50,268 nt of DNA from Clostridia bacterium (GTDB lineage: Bacteria > Bacillota > Clostridia > Christensenellales > DUVY01): positions 1 to 50,268 of the forward strand of contig BNZQ01000010.1 of NCBI GenBank assembly GCA_026001225.1, given 5' to 3'. Position numbers and translations under genes: made by a program. How positions within the stretch are numbered: position 1 is the stretch's first letter; every line of letters begins with the position of its first letter. Positions 26,837-35,980 of this stretch are shown here, in pieces. The notes under the pieces are model-generated. The model saw nothing but the letters and a program-made list of their open reading frames with translations, had not been told where the DNA came from and made no database searches.

Positions 26837-27718
26837 TCAATCTTTCTTACGACCCTCTATCGCAAACTGTAAGCCCGTCACCGCAAAGACCACCAACGCC
26901 AGCAACCAAGCCACCGCGGACGCGTAACCGACATAGCCCCAACCGAATTGCTCGTACAAATACAGCACCACCGTTTTGACGAAATTCTGATTGCGCGACG
27001 CGGCGGGCAGAATCAACTGCGCCTCGGTGAACAGCTGCGCGCCCGAGATAATGCCGGTGACGAACAGAAAGAACGTCACGGGCTTGATGAGCGGCACGGT
27101 AATGTGGAAGAACAAACGAAAGCCGCTCGCGCCGTCCAATTTAGCCGCCTCGTAATAGCTCCGGGGAATGCCCTGCAGTCCCGCTATATACAGCAAGGTG
27201 CTGTACCCTAAGCCTTTCCACACGCACATGACGACAATCGCGACCTTTGCCCAGACCCGATGCGCCAACCAATCCATACCCTCGTAACCGAAGAACGCCA
27301 AAAATTTATTGAACGGACCGTTGGGGGCCAGGAAGTTCTGCCACATGAGGGTAACGCCCACGATTCCGCACACGACCGGCACATAATAGATCACGCGGAA
27401 CGCGTTCGTCCCTTTCAAGCCGCGGTTCAGCAGCATCGCCAGGAGCAACGAGAGCGTGATGCCGATCGGAATACCGATCATCGTGAACAACGTGTTGACC
27501 ACCGCCTGTCCGAAATACGGGTCTTTCAACACGGATACGTAATTTGTAACGCCGTTGAACGGGGCCTCGAATACTCCTTCTAAACCGCTCCACATACGAA
27601 AACTGGCGAACAAGGAGATCAGGAGCGGATAGAAATAGAAGATCAACACCCCCAGCACGGCGGGCAATATAAACAGATACGCGCTGATCCGTTCTTTGGA
27701 ATGCAGCCGCCGGTTCAT
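26837..27718 (-). CDS. Carbohydrate ABC transporter permease (MalF/CUT1 type)
   Basis: This 293-residue membrane protein has six predicted helices and the EAA loop YYEAAKLDGASGFRLFFHITVPLIKP. The ATG at 27718 overlaps the TGA of the binding-protein gene (ATGA), a coupled arrangement, with GAGGAG just upstream. Start MNRRLHSKERISAYLFILPA is typical of CUT1 permeases. Confidence 0.9.
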   Translation of the reverse strand: MNRRLHSKERISAYLFILPAVLGVLIFYFYPLLISLFASFRMWSGLEGVFEAPFNGVTNYVSVLKDPYFGQAVVNTLFTMIGIPIGITLSLLLAMLLNRGLKGTNAFRVIYYVPVVCGIVGVTLMWQNFLAPNGPFNKFLAFFGYEGMDWLAHRVWAKVAIVVMCVWKGLGYSTLLYIAGLQGIPRSYYEAAKLDGASGFRLFFHITVPLIKPVTFFLFVTGIISGAQLFTEAQLILPAASRNQNFVKTVVLYLYEQFGWGYVGYASAVAWLLALVVFAVTGLQFAIEGRKKD

Positions 27719-29097
27719 TTTCTCCTCGCCTCATCCTGCGCCTTTTGTTCGAGCGCGCGATCCAGCTTTCCCTGCATTTCGGGTTCTATCCACTTCAAAA
27801 AATCGTCTACGGTGTATTTGGGCGCATAGCCCGGCCCGCCCCAAAATTCGGTCGTGTTGGAATAAAAGAAATCGTACCACTCGGAATTGTAGGTAAAGGT
27901 GGTGGGCAGGCGTTTCGTATGCCCCTCCGACATGGCGGACAGAAACAATTCCTTGCCCGTGGGCGTGATCGCCGGGTCGTCTATATACGCCTGCCGTTTG
28001 GATTGCGTACTCGGCAGAATGATCTTGTTTTCTTTGACCAACACGTCGTAGGAGTCCTGACTCGTGGTATAGTACAGAATGAAATCCACGGCCTTGTCCG
28101 GATGCTTGGAGGTATTGGCGACCGAGTACCCTAAAAACGCGCTGTAGGTGTACCACGTGGAATCCGCATCCATCTTGGGACAGGGCATCACGCCGTATTG
28201 GATCTTGTTAGAGTTGAGCTTGTCGAATCCGCCGACGTCCCACGTGCCCACGTTGAAGAAAGCCTCCTGGCCGTTCAGCCAACGCTGGTAATGGTTCATC
28301 GCGCTCTCGCTCTCGATCCCCTGCACCGCGCCGCGCGTCCTGTGCAGCTCGTAGAACTCGTTCAACGCCTTGCGGAATTCGGGCGTATCCACGGTGACCT
28401 TGGTCTTGTCGGCGTTCAGCCAGTCCGCGCCCGCGGTCCAAAGCCACGAATGCAAGGCCCAACGCTCCAACAGTCCCGTCCCGAAATAATCGCTCCCGTA
28501 GGTGCAAGCCGCGGCCGCGCGGGAGAATTGATCCCACGTATAGACGACCTGTTTCCCCGTGGCGGGATCGACCGCCCACGGCATCGGAATATCCGTCGGC
28601 CAGCTGCCCGCCTCCACCGTCTGATCGATGATGACCTTGTTATACCCCATCGGATAAACCGAGAAGCTGCCCGGAATCCCGTAGGTCTTGCCGTCCTGAA
28701 CGTATTCGTTGCGCAGATCCTCGTACAGATCCTCGTAGTCGTATTCGGTGTTGGCCTCGATATAGGAGCCGATCTCTAAAATTTGGTTGTTGTTTAAATA
28801 ATACTCCATCTGCCCCGGGCCCATATAAAAGATATCCGGCATACTTTTTGAGGAAGCGTAGGATTTCAGCTTCGTCCAATAGCTCTCGCTCTCGGCGGTC
28901 ACGGCGTTCACGTTGACCGTGGTGCCGGTCTTTTGCTTGTATTTTTCCGCCATTTGACGGATCGCGACCTCCTCGTGCGCCTGCGCGTACACGAACAGCG
29001 TAATCGAGCCGTCGTCCTTTTTACAACCGGCCAAACCCGCGAACGTCCCGAAAAGCAACGCCGCGCCCAACAATAAGGATAAAAATTTTCTTCTCAT
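27715..29097 (-). CDS. Sugar ABC transporter substrate-binding lipoprotein (CUT1)
   Basis: About 460 residues. Signal peptide MRRKFLSLLLGAALLFGT with lipobox AGC; the ATG at 29097 is placed by the GGAGGCGGG ribosome binding site. The fold is extracellular solute-binding family 1: ITLFVYAQAHEEVAIRQMAEKYKQ at the N-terminus, WSYTWDQF-like hinge sections, and YSVANTSKHPDKAVDFILYY in the C-lobe. Its location between the arabinanase genes and the surface proteins suggests arabino-oligosaccharide as ligand. No ATP-binding subunit is encoded in the window. Confidence 0.9.
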   Translation of the reverse strand: MRRKFLSLLLGAALLFGTFAGLAGCKKDDGSITLFVYAQAHEEVAIRQMAEKYKQKTGTTVNVNAVTAESESYWTKLKSYASSKSMPDIFYMGPGQMEYYLNNNQILEIGSYIEANTEYDYEDLYEDLRNEYVQDGKTYGIPGSFSVYPMGYNKVIIDQTVEAGSWPTDIPMPWAVDPATGKQVVYTWDQFSRAAAACTYGSDYFGTGLLERWALHSWLWTAGADWLNADKTKVTVDTPEFRKALNEFYELHRTRGAVQGIESESAMNHYQRWLNGQEAFFNVGTWDVGGFDKLNSNKIQYGVMPCPKMDADSTWYTYSAFLGYSVANTSKHPDKAVDFILYYTTSQDSYDVLVKENKIILPSTQSKRQAYIDDPAITPTGKELFLSAMSEGHTKRLPTTFTYNSEWYDFFYSNTTEFWGGPGYAPKYTVDDFLKWIEPEMQGKLDRALEQKAQDEARRK

Positions 29098-29147
29098 TTG
29101 CCCGCCTCCTTCCGTTTTATTTTCTTTAGGCACGCTCAATATCTTTT

Positions 29148-29193
29148 GTTAAATCCCCTTTAGGGATTTAACGCAAACAGGGTACCCTGTTTG
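29148..29193 (-). other. Two intercistronic palindromes upstream of the binding-protein gene
   Basis: GTTAAATCCC (29148-29157) pairs with 29163-29172 (10 bp). A perfect 20-bp palindrome CAAACAGGGTACCCTGTTTG lies at 29174-29193. They sit between the CBM9-like gene and the binding protein gene. They may shape processing of the operon mRNA or be regulator sites; no T-run follows. Confidence 0.55.
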
Positions 29194-29214
29194 TCGATTT
29201 TCAATGACCCGCGA

Positions 29215-30693
29215 CTATTGGCGGATACGCATAAATTTGTCCACCTTGTGCCAGTTCGCGTCGTCCAAATAGTCCGCTCCCGGATAATTTAACTGAATGC
29301 CGTAATCGGTCACGGCGCCGCTACTGACCGCGATATTCTTCACTCCGTACAGGATCATCGCGTAGGATTTGGTTTTGGCCTGCACTTTCAGCTCATAATA
29401 GGGAATGAACGTCTCGAAGCACCAGCCCTCGTCCTCGTCCGAATCGTCTCCCACGGTTCCGTTCGCGGTCATTTTAAACTCGGAATCGAAGCCGCTCATC
29501 GTGTTGACGGGCGAGTTGTACCACGAATTGCCGAGTATGTCGTACAGCACCGAGAAGCTCCGCATGAAATCGCCGTTGTTTTTAAAGATATGAAGGCGCA
29601 ATTCCACGTGATCGTTGTTGTAGATCGTCGTCGCGTCCTTGTTGTCCATCGAGGGCGCGTTCAGCGTCTTATCCGCCACGGACACGCCGATATACAACCC
29701 GTTGTCTCCGAAGAAAGCCCTCGCGCGGATCGGATACGACGGCCCGCCGAGCGGCGTGCTGTGATTGGTCACGTCCTGCCCCGGGAAACTCAAGGTCGCC
29801 GCGGAGTCCCACGCGGCCTCGTCCATCTTGCCGTCAATCGAAACCTCGGATGCCACGGTCGGACGCCCCACGCCTTTCCCCTGCCCCACAAAGCGCAGCC
29901 TGTGATACTTGTTGGGCGTATCGATCGCAATGTTGTTGTGATACCCCGTCACGCCGGCCGTCACGTCCTGAACGTCGTTGTGGGCAAAGGCGATCCCCAT
30001 CTCGCGCGGGCGGTCGCTGTCCAGCTCGTTCCACGAAAAGTACGCCTCGAAGGAATATCCCTCGTCCGTGTCGTTGTAAGACGCGCTCGCCTCTAACTCC
30101 GTCCTGTCGGCGGAACGCGGCGACGTGGTGCGCGTGGGCGTGCCGTCGCGGGTAAAAATGAGCTGCTGCACCGGATTGCCCGCCGTCACATAATCGGCCT
30201 CGGTAAGCTTGCCCGCCGTGACGTCGGCCTCCGCGATCGTACGGCTGCCCTGCACCTTGAACGGTTCGCCGACGTTGCCGGTGCCCGTCAAATATTCGTA
30301 CCGCCCCAGCACGTCGATCCGAAACCGGAAGATCGAGGAATTGGGCACCGCGGGCGCGGCGGAGCTCGCGTCGAACGTGATTTCCAGATGATCGCTCTCC
30401 TCGATGCTGGTCTTGTGGTACAGATTGGTTGGATCCTTAGCGTGCATGTATACGAACAGCCCCGTCGGCGTGTTGATCGTTTTGACCTCCACGTTCAACC
30501 GCACGCCCATATGATAGACCGGCATGAGGGCGTAGGCCGGATCGTCGCCCTTGCCCGTCACCGCGATCTCATGGTCGAGTTCGGGAAATTCCTCGGGCGG
30601 CAAATCGTCCGGACCCTTGCAGGCCGCCGCTCCCAAGGCGAGTATCACCGAAAACAGGACATAGAACAATATACTTAAAATTCTTTTTTTCAT
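29215..30693 (-). CDS. Surface lipoprotein with two CBM9-like carbohydrate-binding domains
   Basis: About 492 residues. Signal peptide with lipobox AAAC; ATG at 30693 follows AAAGGAG. Two beta-sandwich regions are seen. The first (about 40-265) contains HMGVRLNVEVK, GLFVYMHAKDP and ESDHLEITFDASS. The second (about 283-492) contains VSIDGKMDEAAWDSA, IRARAFFGDNGLYIGVSVADK and NNDHVELRLHIF, the usual core of family 9-like sugar-binding modules. No catalytic domain is present. It probably helps hold plant polysaccharide at the cell surface for the GH43 enzymes encoded downstream in the same operon. Confidence 0.8.
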   Translation of the reverse strand: MKKRILSILFYVLFSVILALGAAACKGPDDLPPEEFPELDHEIAVTGKGDDPAYALMPVYHMGVRLNVEVKTINTPTGLFVYMHAKDPTNLYHKTSIEESDHLEITFDASSAAPAVPNSSIFRFRIDVLGRYEYLTGTGNVGEPFKVQGSRTIAEADVTAGKLTEADYVTAGNPVQQLIFTRDGTPTRTTSPRSADRTELEASASYNDTDEGYSFEAYFSWNELDSDRPREMGIAFAHNDVQDVTAGVTGYHNNIAIDTPNKYHRLRFVGQGKGVGRPTVASEVSIDGKMDEAAWDSAATLSFPGQDVTNHSTPLGGPSYPIRARAFFGDNGLYIGVSVADKTLNAPSMDNKDATTIYNNDHVELRLHIFKNNGDFMRSFSVLYDILGNSWYNSPVNTMSGFDSEFKMTANGTVGDDSDEDEGWCFETFIPYYELKVQAKTKSYAMILYGVKNIAVSSGAVTDYGIQLNYPGADYLDDANWHKVDKFMRIRQ

Positions 30694-30719
30694 CAAGACT
30701 CCTTTCCGACGGCTTTCGT

Positions 30720-33257
30720 TTACTTCTGCGTAAAGCGTATATTGCTGAACTTGCCGCCCGCCTTGTGCCCGAAGAAATTCATTCCGACCAGGTATTGTTT
30801 ATAGGCGGCTCCCACGTTCTGCCCGTCGGGATTGAGACAAACCTCGTCCACAAAGAAACGATAGTAGGCGTTCCCGCGGAAAATCCGGCGCTCCACCTTT
30901 AAGTGATGCTTGCCCGTGAGCGCGATTTTCTTCGGGCCGTTTTGCCACGAACCGCTTTGGTTGATGTTGATTTCCAGCCAGCTCTGCGCGCTCGTCGCCC
31001 CGAATCCCACGGTGTCGGTCTGCCGGCCCATCGTGTTCTCCGCATCCGTCGCGTAGTACAACATGATGCGCACGGTGCATTCCGAAGAAATTGCGGCCGT
31101 GATATCCTCGTAATCTATATCGAAATCGAAGTCGCCGTTCATGACCTCGGGGCCCGTGAAGTACCGACGGATATAGGGCACAAAATTCAACTGATCGCCC
31201 GTGTTGGTCGAGCGGGACGGGATCGTCACGCTGTCCTTGCCCAGCACGATGCCCACATATTTGTCGCGGTTGTGATAGGATTCCCAGCCCCAGCCCACGT
31301 ATTCCGTCGTGTCGTATACGTCGCCCGTCTGTTTGACGTTGACCTTAATCGCCGCCTTCGAGAAATTGTTAGCCTCGTCGGTGGCCGTCACTTCGAGATG
31401 ATAGTCTCCCGTAGAGTTGGCGCCCCTGTTATAGGTGCTGAAGATACGCGTCGCCGGATTGTACCAGTTAGCGGTGATTCCCGGCGTACCCGACGCGGCC
31501 AGCGCCGTTCCGCCCGTCACCGCGCCCGTGTCGGCGTCGATCGAGCCGCCCTTCACCATGCGCGAGGTCACGGTAATGTTGTCCGGCGCGGAAACGTCGT
31601 CCTCGACGTTCCAATACATAATATTGGCCATCTGCGTCATCAACTGCCCCGGATCGTCTATCGCGATCTTGGGCGCTTGCGTATCCGCCGCGATCGCCTC
31701 GATCTCGTGCGTCCCTACTCCGACGTTGTCCGCCACGTCCGTGGCCGTCAGTTCCAAAGCATAGGTTCCCGCAACCGTCGCATTAAAGGTGTAAACGCCC
31801 GCGCTCGCCGTAGCCGTCGCGTCCGTCGTCGGCGCCCCGTTTTTGAGCACCCTGTGCGTAACGGCAACCGCGCCCGTGAAGTTATCGGCCACCGCGGGTT
31901 GCAAGAGCGCGTTCGACCCCACGATCACGCCGGTCACCTGCCCCTTGAAATCGATCGTCGGCGCCTGCGTGTCGCTCACGCTCACGGTTTTGACAATCTC
32001 CTCCGACACGTTGCCGGTCAAGTCCTTGGCCTTGATTTTGACGGCGTACGTCCCGACCTTGGAGGCGCGGAACGTCCGGTTAAAGTCCACGGTCACGGCG
32101 GCGTTATCCTTATCTTTTACGTCGTACAGCACTTCGACAAACTTCTCGGGAACGATATTGTCCTCGATGAACAGGCGGTTAAGATCAATCTGTTCGTTGT
32201 TGACGGCCGAAATCGGGAAATCCTCGTTGGCCGTCAGCGCGGGCGCGTCCTCGTCCTCGAACATTCCCAACCGGAGATTGGCTATCTTGCCCTTGGATTT
32301 ATAGGAATACAGCTTGACGGTGACCTCGTCGCCGTAGTTGCCGGCTACCTTGTTATAAGCCGAGGGTACGTTGTTGTGATAGAAAACATAGGTGCAGGCG
32401 TTCTCGGCCTCGTTGACAAAGCGCCCGATCTTGATCTTGTCGGTTTTGCCGGGAGCCTGCGGCGGCACATAAATACCCGTGCCGCTCGCACCCACGCCCG
32501 CAATATTGGTGAAATACTCTAAAACAGTATAATTGTTGAAGATATAAACCTCATCCACCACGCTCGTTCCCTTACGCGTGAACTCCAAAGCGATGCGCGA
32601 ATTGTCCAAATTCTGATAGGAGTCGATATCCGCATAATCGAACTCGATAAAGAAGCTGCCCTTCAATTCGACGGGCGTTTTAGCCGCGTCGTCCGCGACT
32701 AAATCGAATTTCCGCATCGGATGTGCCGCATAGGTATACGCGAAAGGCGCGTACTCGGTGGCAAATTCGATGCCGTTTTTACCGATTTGGACATAATCCA
32801 ACTCCTGCGAGGTGGTCGCCGTGCCCGCCGCCGTGGTAAAGGTGAAATCCTTTTTCTGCCACACGTCGATATCCGCGTTGACGGAGAACGTGCGGATAAT
32901 GTAATTCCCCGCCTCGTCGGTCACCTTAACGGTAAAGCCGTACACACCCACCGAGGTCGGCGTAAACGTCTTGTTCGCGGCCGTATAGGTCTTGGCCGTC
33001 ACGTCGAGACCGTCCTTTTCCACCTGGACATCCCACAAAAGGTTGTCTGCGGGCGTCACGTTGTCGGTCGCGGACATGTCCAACGTCAGCGGTTTCCCGA
33101 TGTCGGCGTCGCTCTGCACGGCCGAAAGGTCGATAACCGGCCTCTGGGTGTCGGGCTTCGGCCCCACGGGCGGCGGCTCGGTCTTGCACGAGGCAAGCAC
33201 GAAAAAACACGCCAGCACAAGACATACGACCATGACGATTCTTTTTCCGGTTCTCAT
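30720..33257 (-). CDS. Large surface lipoprotein with Ig/cadherin-like repeats and lectin-like domains
   Basis: 845 residues. Signal peptide with lipobox VLASC, then a run of Ig-like DUF5011/HYR-type domains marked by DTQRPVIDLS, VKVTDEAGNYIIRTF, AKDLTGNVSEEIVKTVSVSDTQAPTIDF and LTATDVADNVGVGTHE. A lectin-like beta-sandwich segment lies between the first and second (about 135-335; FFIEFDYADIDSYQNLDNSRIALEF) and another at the C-terminus (about 665-845; WGWESYHNRDKYVGIVLGKD). Ribosome binding site GAGGGAG. The architecture suggests a stalked sugar-binding surface protein. It lies 21 bp downstream of the GH51 gene and is probably transcribed with it. Confidence 0.78.
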   Translation of the reverse strand: MRTGKRIVMVVCLVLACFFVLASCKTEPPPVGPKPDTQRPVIDLSAVQSDADIGKPLTLDMSATDNVTPADNLLWDVQVEKDGLDVTAKTYTAANKTFTPTSVGVYGFTVKVTDEAGNYIIRTFSVNADIDVWQKKDFTFTTAAGTATTSQELDYVQIGKNGIEFATEYAPFAYTYAAHPMRKFDLVADDAAKTPVELKGSFFIEFDYADIDSYQNLDNSRIALEFTRKGTSVVDEVYIFNNYTVLEYFTNIAGVGASGTGIYVPPQAPGKTDKIKIGRFVNEAENACTYVFYHNNVPSAYNKVAGNYGDEVTVKLYSYKSKGKIANLRLGMFEDEDAPALTANEDFPISAVNNEQIDLNRLFIEDNIVPEKFVEVLYDVKDKDNAAVTVDFNRTFRASKVGTYAVKIKAKDLTGNVSEEIVKTVSVSDTQAPTIDFKGQVTGVIVGSNALLQPAVADNFTGAVAVTHRVLKNGAPTTDATATASAGVYTFNATVAGTYALELTATDVADNVGVGTHEIEAIAADTQAPKIAIDDPGQLMTQMANIMYWNVEDDVSAPDNITVTSRMVKGGSIDADTGAVTGGTALAASGTPGITANWYNPATRIFSTYNRGANSTGDYHLEVTATDEANNFSKAAIKVNVKQTGDVYDTTEYVGWGWESYHNRDKYVGIVLGKDSVTIPSRSTNTGDQLNFVPYIRRYFTGPEVMNGDFDFDIDYEDITAAISSECTVRIMLYYATDAENTMGRQTDTVGFGATSAQSWLEININQSGSWQNGPKKIALTGKHHLKVERRIFRGNAYYRFFVDEVCLNPDGQNVGAAYKQYLVGMNFFGHKAGGKFSNIRFTQK

Positions 33258-33278
33258 TGCTTTTCTCCCTCCTCTACG

Positions 33279-34757
33279 CTATTGAAGTCTGATCATGTTC
33301 CAGCTCATCGCCGGGAATTTGACGTGCATGACGCCGTCCTTGAAAGCCGCCGGTTCTATGTCCGCCGGCTTTACGGCGTCGGGATGGGCAAACGTATTCA
33401 CGGCGTCCAAATCGCTGCCGCTCAGCACCTTATGCTCGGTCGCCTTTAAGGCTCCGAACGAGCGCAACTCGATCTCGGCTTGGACGGGCTTTTCGGAATA
33501 ATTGACGCAGAAAACGGACACCGAGCCGTCGCGGTTCTCCACCACGCTCTCGCTCAAAAATTTGGCTTGCCCGTAGCTGCTGTCGAAGCAGGGCGACGTA
33601 TTGATCGTCGTCAGCGCGCGCCCGCGCCCGTACAACGACGCCAGCTTGAACGGATAAAAAATAGTTTGACGGATCGCCGCGCCGCCCTTAGCCGTAAAAA
33701 TCGGCGCGATCACGTTCACAAGCTGCGCCAGCGCGGCCATTTTGACCCGATCGCAGTTATTGATCAGCGTATTCAGCAGGCCGCCGAACACCAGCGCGTC
33801 CTTTAAGGAATAAATATCCTCTAAAATTTCCGGCGCTTCCTCCCAATCCTTCAGTTTGACCCGCTTCTGATACCACACGTTCCATTCGTCGAAACTGATT
33901 TTCATGAGTTTAGAAGAACGCCTCTTCGCCCGCACGAGGTCGCACGCGGCTTTGATCGTGCGGATAAAGTCGTCCATGCGCTTGTAGCTGGCGAAAAAAT
34001 CCGCGTCGCTGCCGTTGCCGTAATAATATTGATGCATGGATATATAGTCCGCGTCGTCGTAGAGGTATTCCAAAACCGTCCGATCCCAATCGGGGTAGGT
34101 GGGCATGTCTATGTTGCTGCTGCCGCAGGCGATTAACTCTATGCTCTCGTCGGTCAGCCGCATCAGCTTCGCGGCCTCGAGCGCCTTTTTGGCGTAATCC
34201 TCGGCCGATAAGTGCCCCATCTGCCACGGCCCGTCCATCTCGTTGCCCAAACACCAGTATTTGACGCCGTAGGGCTTTTGGGCTCCGTTGGCGATCCGCA
34301 TATCGGATAATTGCGTGCCCGCGGGGAAATTGCAGTATTCCGTCAAGGCCTGCGCCTCCGCGATCGAACCGGTTCCCAAATTGACCGCCATCATCGGCTC
34401 GATCCCGTACAGACCGCACCATTTCATGAACTCGTCGGTGCCGAATTGATTGGTTTCCGTTGTGCGCCAAGCCAAATCCAGTCTCCGCGGCCGCAAATTT
34501 TTAGGGCCGACGCCGTCCCGCCAGTTATAGCCCGAAACGAAATTGCCTCCGGGATAGCGAATAACCGGCACGTTTAATTCCTTAATGAGAGCGGCCGTGT
34601 CGCTGCGGAAACCGTTTTTATCCGCCCCGGGATGTCCCGGTTCGTAAATGCCCGTGTAAACGGCGCGTCCGAGATGCTCCAAAAAGGAGCCGAACACCTT
34701 GTCTTCCACGACGCCGATCGAAAGGTTCTTATCGGCAAAAATTTTAATTTTCTCCAT
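33279..34757 (-). CDS. abfA: GH51 alpha-L-arabinofuranosidase
   Basis: About 492 residues, typical of intracellular GH51 enzymes, with no signal peptide. The TIM barrel carries VIRYPGGNFVSGYNWRDGVGP, the acid/base Glu in WCLGNEMDG, and the nucleophile Glu in KISFDEWNVWY. A C-terminal beta-sandwich follows. It removes L-arabinose from imported arabino-oligosaccharides. I chose the ATG at 34757 (MEKIKIFADK), because homologues start there. The in-frame ATG at 34862 lies at the promoter -35 and would be upstream of the transcription start. First gene of the minus-strand arabinan operon. Confidence 0.93.
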   Translation of the reverse strand: MEKIKIFADKNLSIGVVEDKVFGSFLEHLGRAVYTGIYEPGHPGADKNGFRSDTAALIKELNVPVIRYPGGNFVSGYNWRDGVGPKNLRPRRLDLAWRTTETNQFGTDEFMKWCGLYGIEPMMAVNLGTGSIAEAQALTEYCNFPAGTQLSDMRIANGAQKPYGVKYWCLGNEMDGPWQMGHLSAEDYAKKALEAAKLMRLTDESIELIACGSSNIDMPTYPDWDRTVLEYLYDDADYISMHQYYYGNGSDADFFASYKRMDDFIRTIKAACDLVRAKRRSSKLMKISFDEWNVWYQKRVKLKDWEEAPEILEDIYSLKDALVFGGLLNTLINNCDRVKMAALAQLVNVIAPIFTAKGGAAIRQTIFYPFKLASLYGRGRALTTINTSPCFDSSYGQAKFLSESVVENRDGSVSVFCVNYSEKPVQAEIELRSFGALKATEHKVLSGSDLDAVNTFAHPDAVKPADIEPAAFKDGVMHVKFPAMSWNMIRLQ

Positions 34758-34797
34758 CTTCTTCGTCTCCGCGCTTTTAGCTTTGTCCGTTTGTTCA

Positions 34798-34816
34798 ATA
34801 TTTATGTGTAATATTA
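34798..34816 (-). promoter_or_regulatory. Putative operator O3 in the GH51 leader
   Basis: ATATTTATGTGTAATATTA contains the dyad AATATT-N7-AATATT and shares the core TTTATGT-N-TAATA with the dyad at 34931-34949. It lies just downstream of the predicted GH51 transcription start (near 34827), suggesting a roadblock site. Confidence 0.55.
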
Positions 34817-34833
34817 AATCTTTGTGTAGATAT

Positions 34834-34862
34834 ATATTATCACGGATTTCGAATTTTGTCAA
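34834..34862 (-). promoter_or_regulatory. Promoter of the arabinan operon (GH51 first)
   Basis: Minus strand: TTGACA (34862-34857), 17 bp, TAATAT (34839-34834). Expected start is near 34827, giving a leader of about 70 nt before ATG at 34757. Confidence 0.8.
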
Positions 34863-34915
34863 TACCCAATCGAAAAAAATAATCTCGACATTTTTATTGA
34901 ATTAATTCAATCCGT

Positions 34916-34944
34916 TTGACTTGTATTCAATGTTTATGTATAAT
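34916..34944 (+). promoter_or_regulatory. Promoter of the ArsR-like regulator gene
   Basis: TTGACT (34916-34921), 17-bp spacer, TATAAT (34939-34944): a near-consensus sigma-A promoter. The -10 box lies inside the dyad at 34931-34949, as expected for autoregulation. Confidence 0.85.
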
Positions 34945-34949
34945 AAACA
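34931..34949 (+). promoter_or_regulatory. Putative operator O1 over the regulator -10 box
   Basis: Perfect dyad TGTTTAT-N5-ATAAACA covering the -10 box. Its core TTTATGT-N-TAATA is also present at 34798-34816. Confidence 0.7.
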
Positions 34950-34959
34950 AAACAGGATA

Positions 34960-34981
34960 CGTTTATTCTATATAATAAACG
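34960..34981 (+). promoter_or_regulatory. Putative operator O2 in the regulator leader
   Basis: Perfect dyad CGTTTAT-N8-ATAAACG, with arms like those of O1. The centres of O1 and O2 are about 30 bp apart, close to three helical turns, which suits cooperative binding. Confidence 0.65.
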
Positions 34982-34998
34982 AAAGAAAGGGAGCGTTT

Positions 34999-35943
34999 AT
35001 GTTGCATACGGGAAATTTTGAAGAAATTTACACGATCGCCGAAGCTCTGAGCTCAAAGGTCCGATTGGATATCGTCAAGTTTTTATTGACGAAAAACACG
35101 AACATCAACGAATTGGCAAAGGAAATTCATCTGACGAACAGCGCCCTCACGATGCATATCAAAAAATTAGAGGATGCGGGGATCATCGCTATCACGCACG
35201 AATCGGGTACGCGCGGTATGCAAAAGGTCTGCTCGATCAAAAACAGAAAAGTACTGCTCGAGATGGACGGAACGGTGGGCGCGGCGGTCAACAGCCACGC
35301 CTTTGAAATCCGCATCGGGCACTATTCCAACTACGAGGTGGTTCCGACCTGCGGCTTAGTCACCGCGCAAAAAATCATCGGCATTTTGGACGACCCGCGC
35401 TACTTCGCCTTTCCCGAACGGTTCGACGCCGAACTGATCTGGCTGACCGACGGATTTTTGGAGTACAAAATCCCCAACAGCCTGCGCGCCAGCGAAAATC
35501 CCGTGGAATTACAAATTTCCATGGAGATCGCCAGCGAGGCGCCCGGCTATTCCGAGCATTTCCCCTCCGATATTCACTTCGCCATCAACGGCGTCGCTCT
35601 CGGCTATTGGACCTCCCCCGGGGAATTCAACGACCGGCGGGGCCTTTTCACCCCCAAATGGTGGTTCCCCAATTTGGGCCAGTACGGCCAGTTGAAGCTG
35701 CTCTCGGTCAACGCCAAAGGCACTTTTATCGACGGCTTGAAAATTTCCGACGTTACGATCGGCGATCTGAACATCGATTACCGTTCGGATATTTCCTTTG
35801 TCCTCGGCGCGCCGAGGAACGCGGTCAACCGCGGCGGCCTCACTCTTTTTGGCAAGAATTTCGGCGATTACGCCCAAGGCATCGTTTTTTCCGTTCTGTT
35901 TGAAAACAAGGAAAACGGCAAACCTCCTCAGGCAAACGCATAA
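34999..35943 (+). CDS. ArsR-like winged-helix regulator with large C-terminal domain; likely arabinose-locus regulator
   Basis: 314 residues from ATG at 34999, placed by AAAGGGAG 7 nt upstream. The first 90 residues form an ArsR-type helix-turn-helix: SSKVRLDIVKFLLTKNTNINELAKEIHLTNSALTMHIKKLEDAGII. The remaining 220 residues are beta-rich (PVELQISMEIASEAPGYSEHF, DIHFAINGVALGYWTSPGEF, DRRGLFTPKWWFPN) and are not a metal-sensor domain. The single Cys pair of ArsR metal sensors is not seen. The C-terminal part probably binds a sugar or sugar phosphate; that is inference. The gene lies divergent to GH51 and convergent to araA, in the centre of the arabinose genes, with paired dyads at its promoter. 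Confidence 0.8.
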   Translation: MLHTGNFEEIYTIAEALSSKVRLDIVKFLLTKNTNINELAKEIHLTNSALTMHIKKLEDAGIIAITHESGTRGMQKVCSIKNRKVLLEMDGTVGAAVNSHAFEIRIGHYSNYEVVPTCGLVTAQKIIGILDDPRYFAFPERFDAELIWLTDGFLEYKIPNSLRASENPVELQISMEIASEAPGYSEHFPSDIHFAINGVALGYWTSPGEFNDRRGLFTPKWWFPNLGQYGQLKLLSVNAKGTFIDGLKISDVTIGDLNIDYRSDISFVLGAPRNAVNRGGLTLFGKNFGDYAQGIVFSVLFENKENGKPPQANA

Positions 35944-35980
35944 ACCGCGCTTGCCCGAGGAGTCGGACTCCCCCGCCCTG

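Noticed and set aside
30903..32522. Long plus-strand open frame (about 540 codons) opposite the Ig-repeat lipoprotein
   Set aside because: Antisense shadow of a repetitive GC-rich gene; no start signal or recognisable domain.
34780..34998. Riboswitch in the divergent arabinose promoter region
   Set aside because: The leaders are short and AT-rich, and the dyads fit protein operators better than a folded aptamer.
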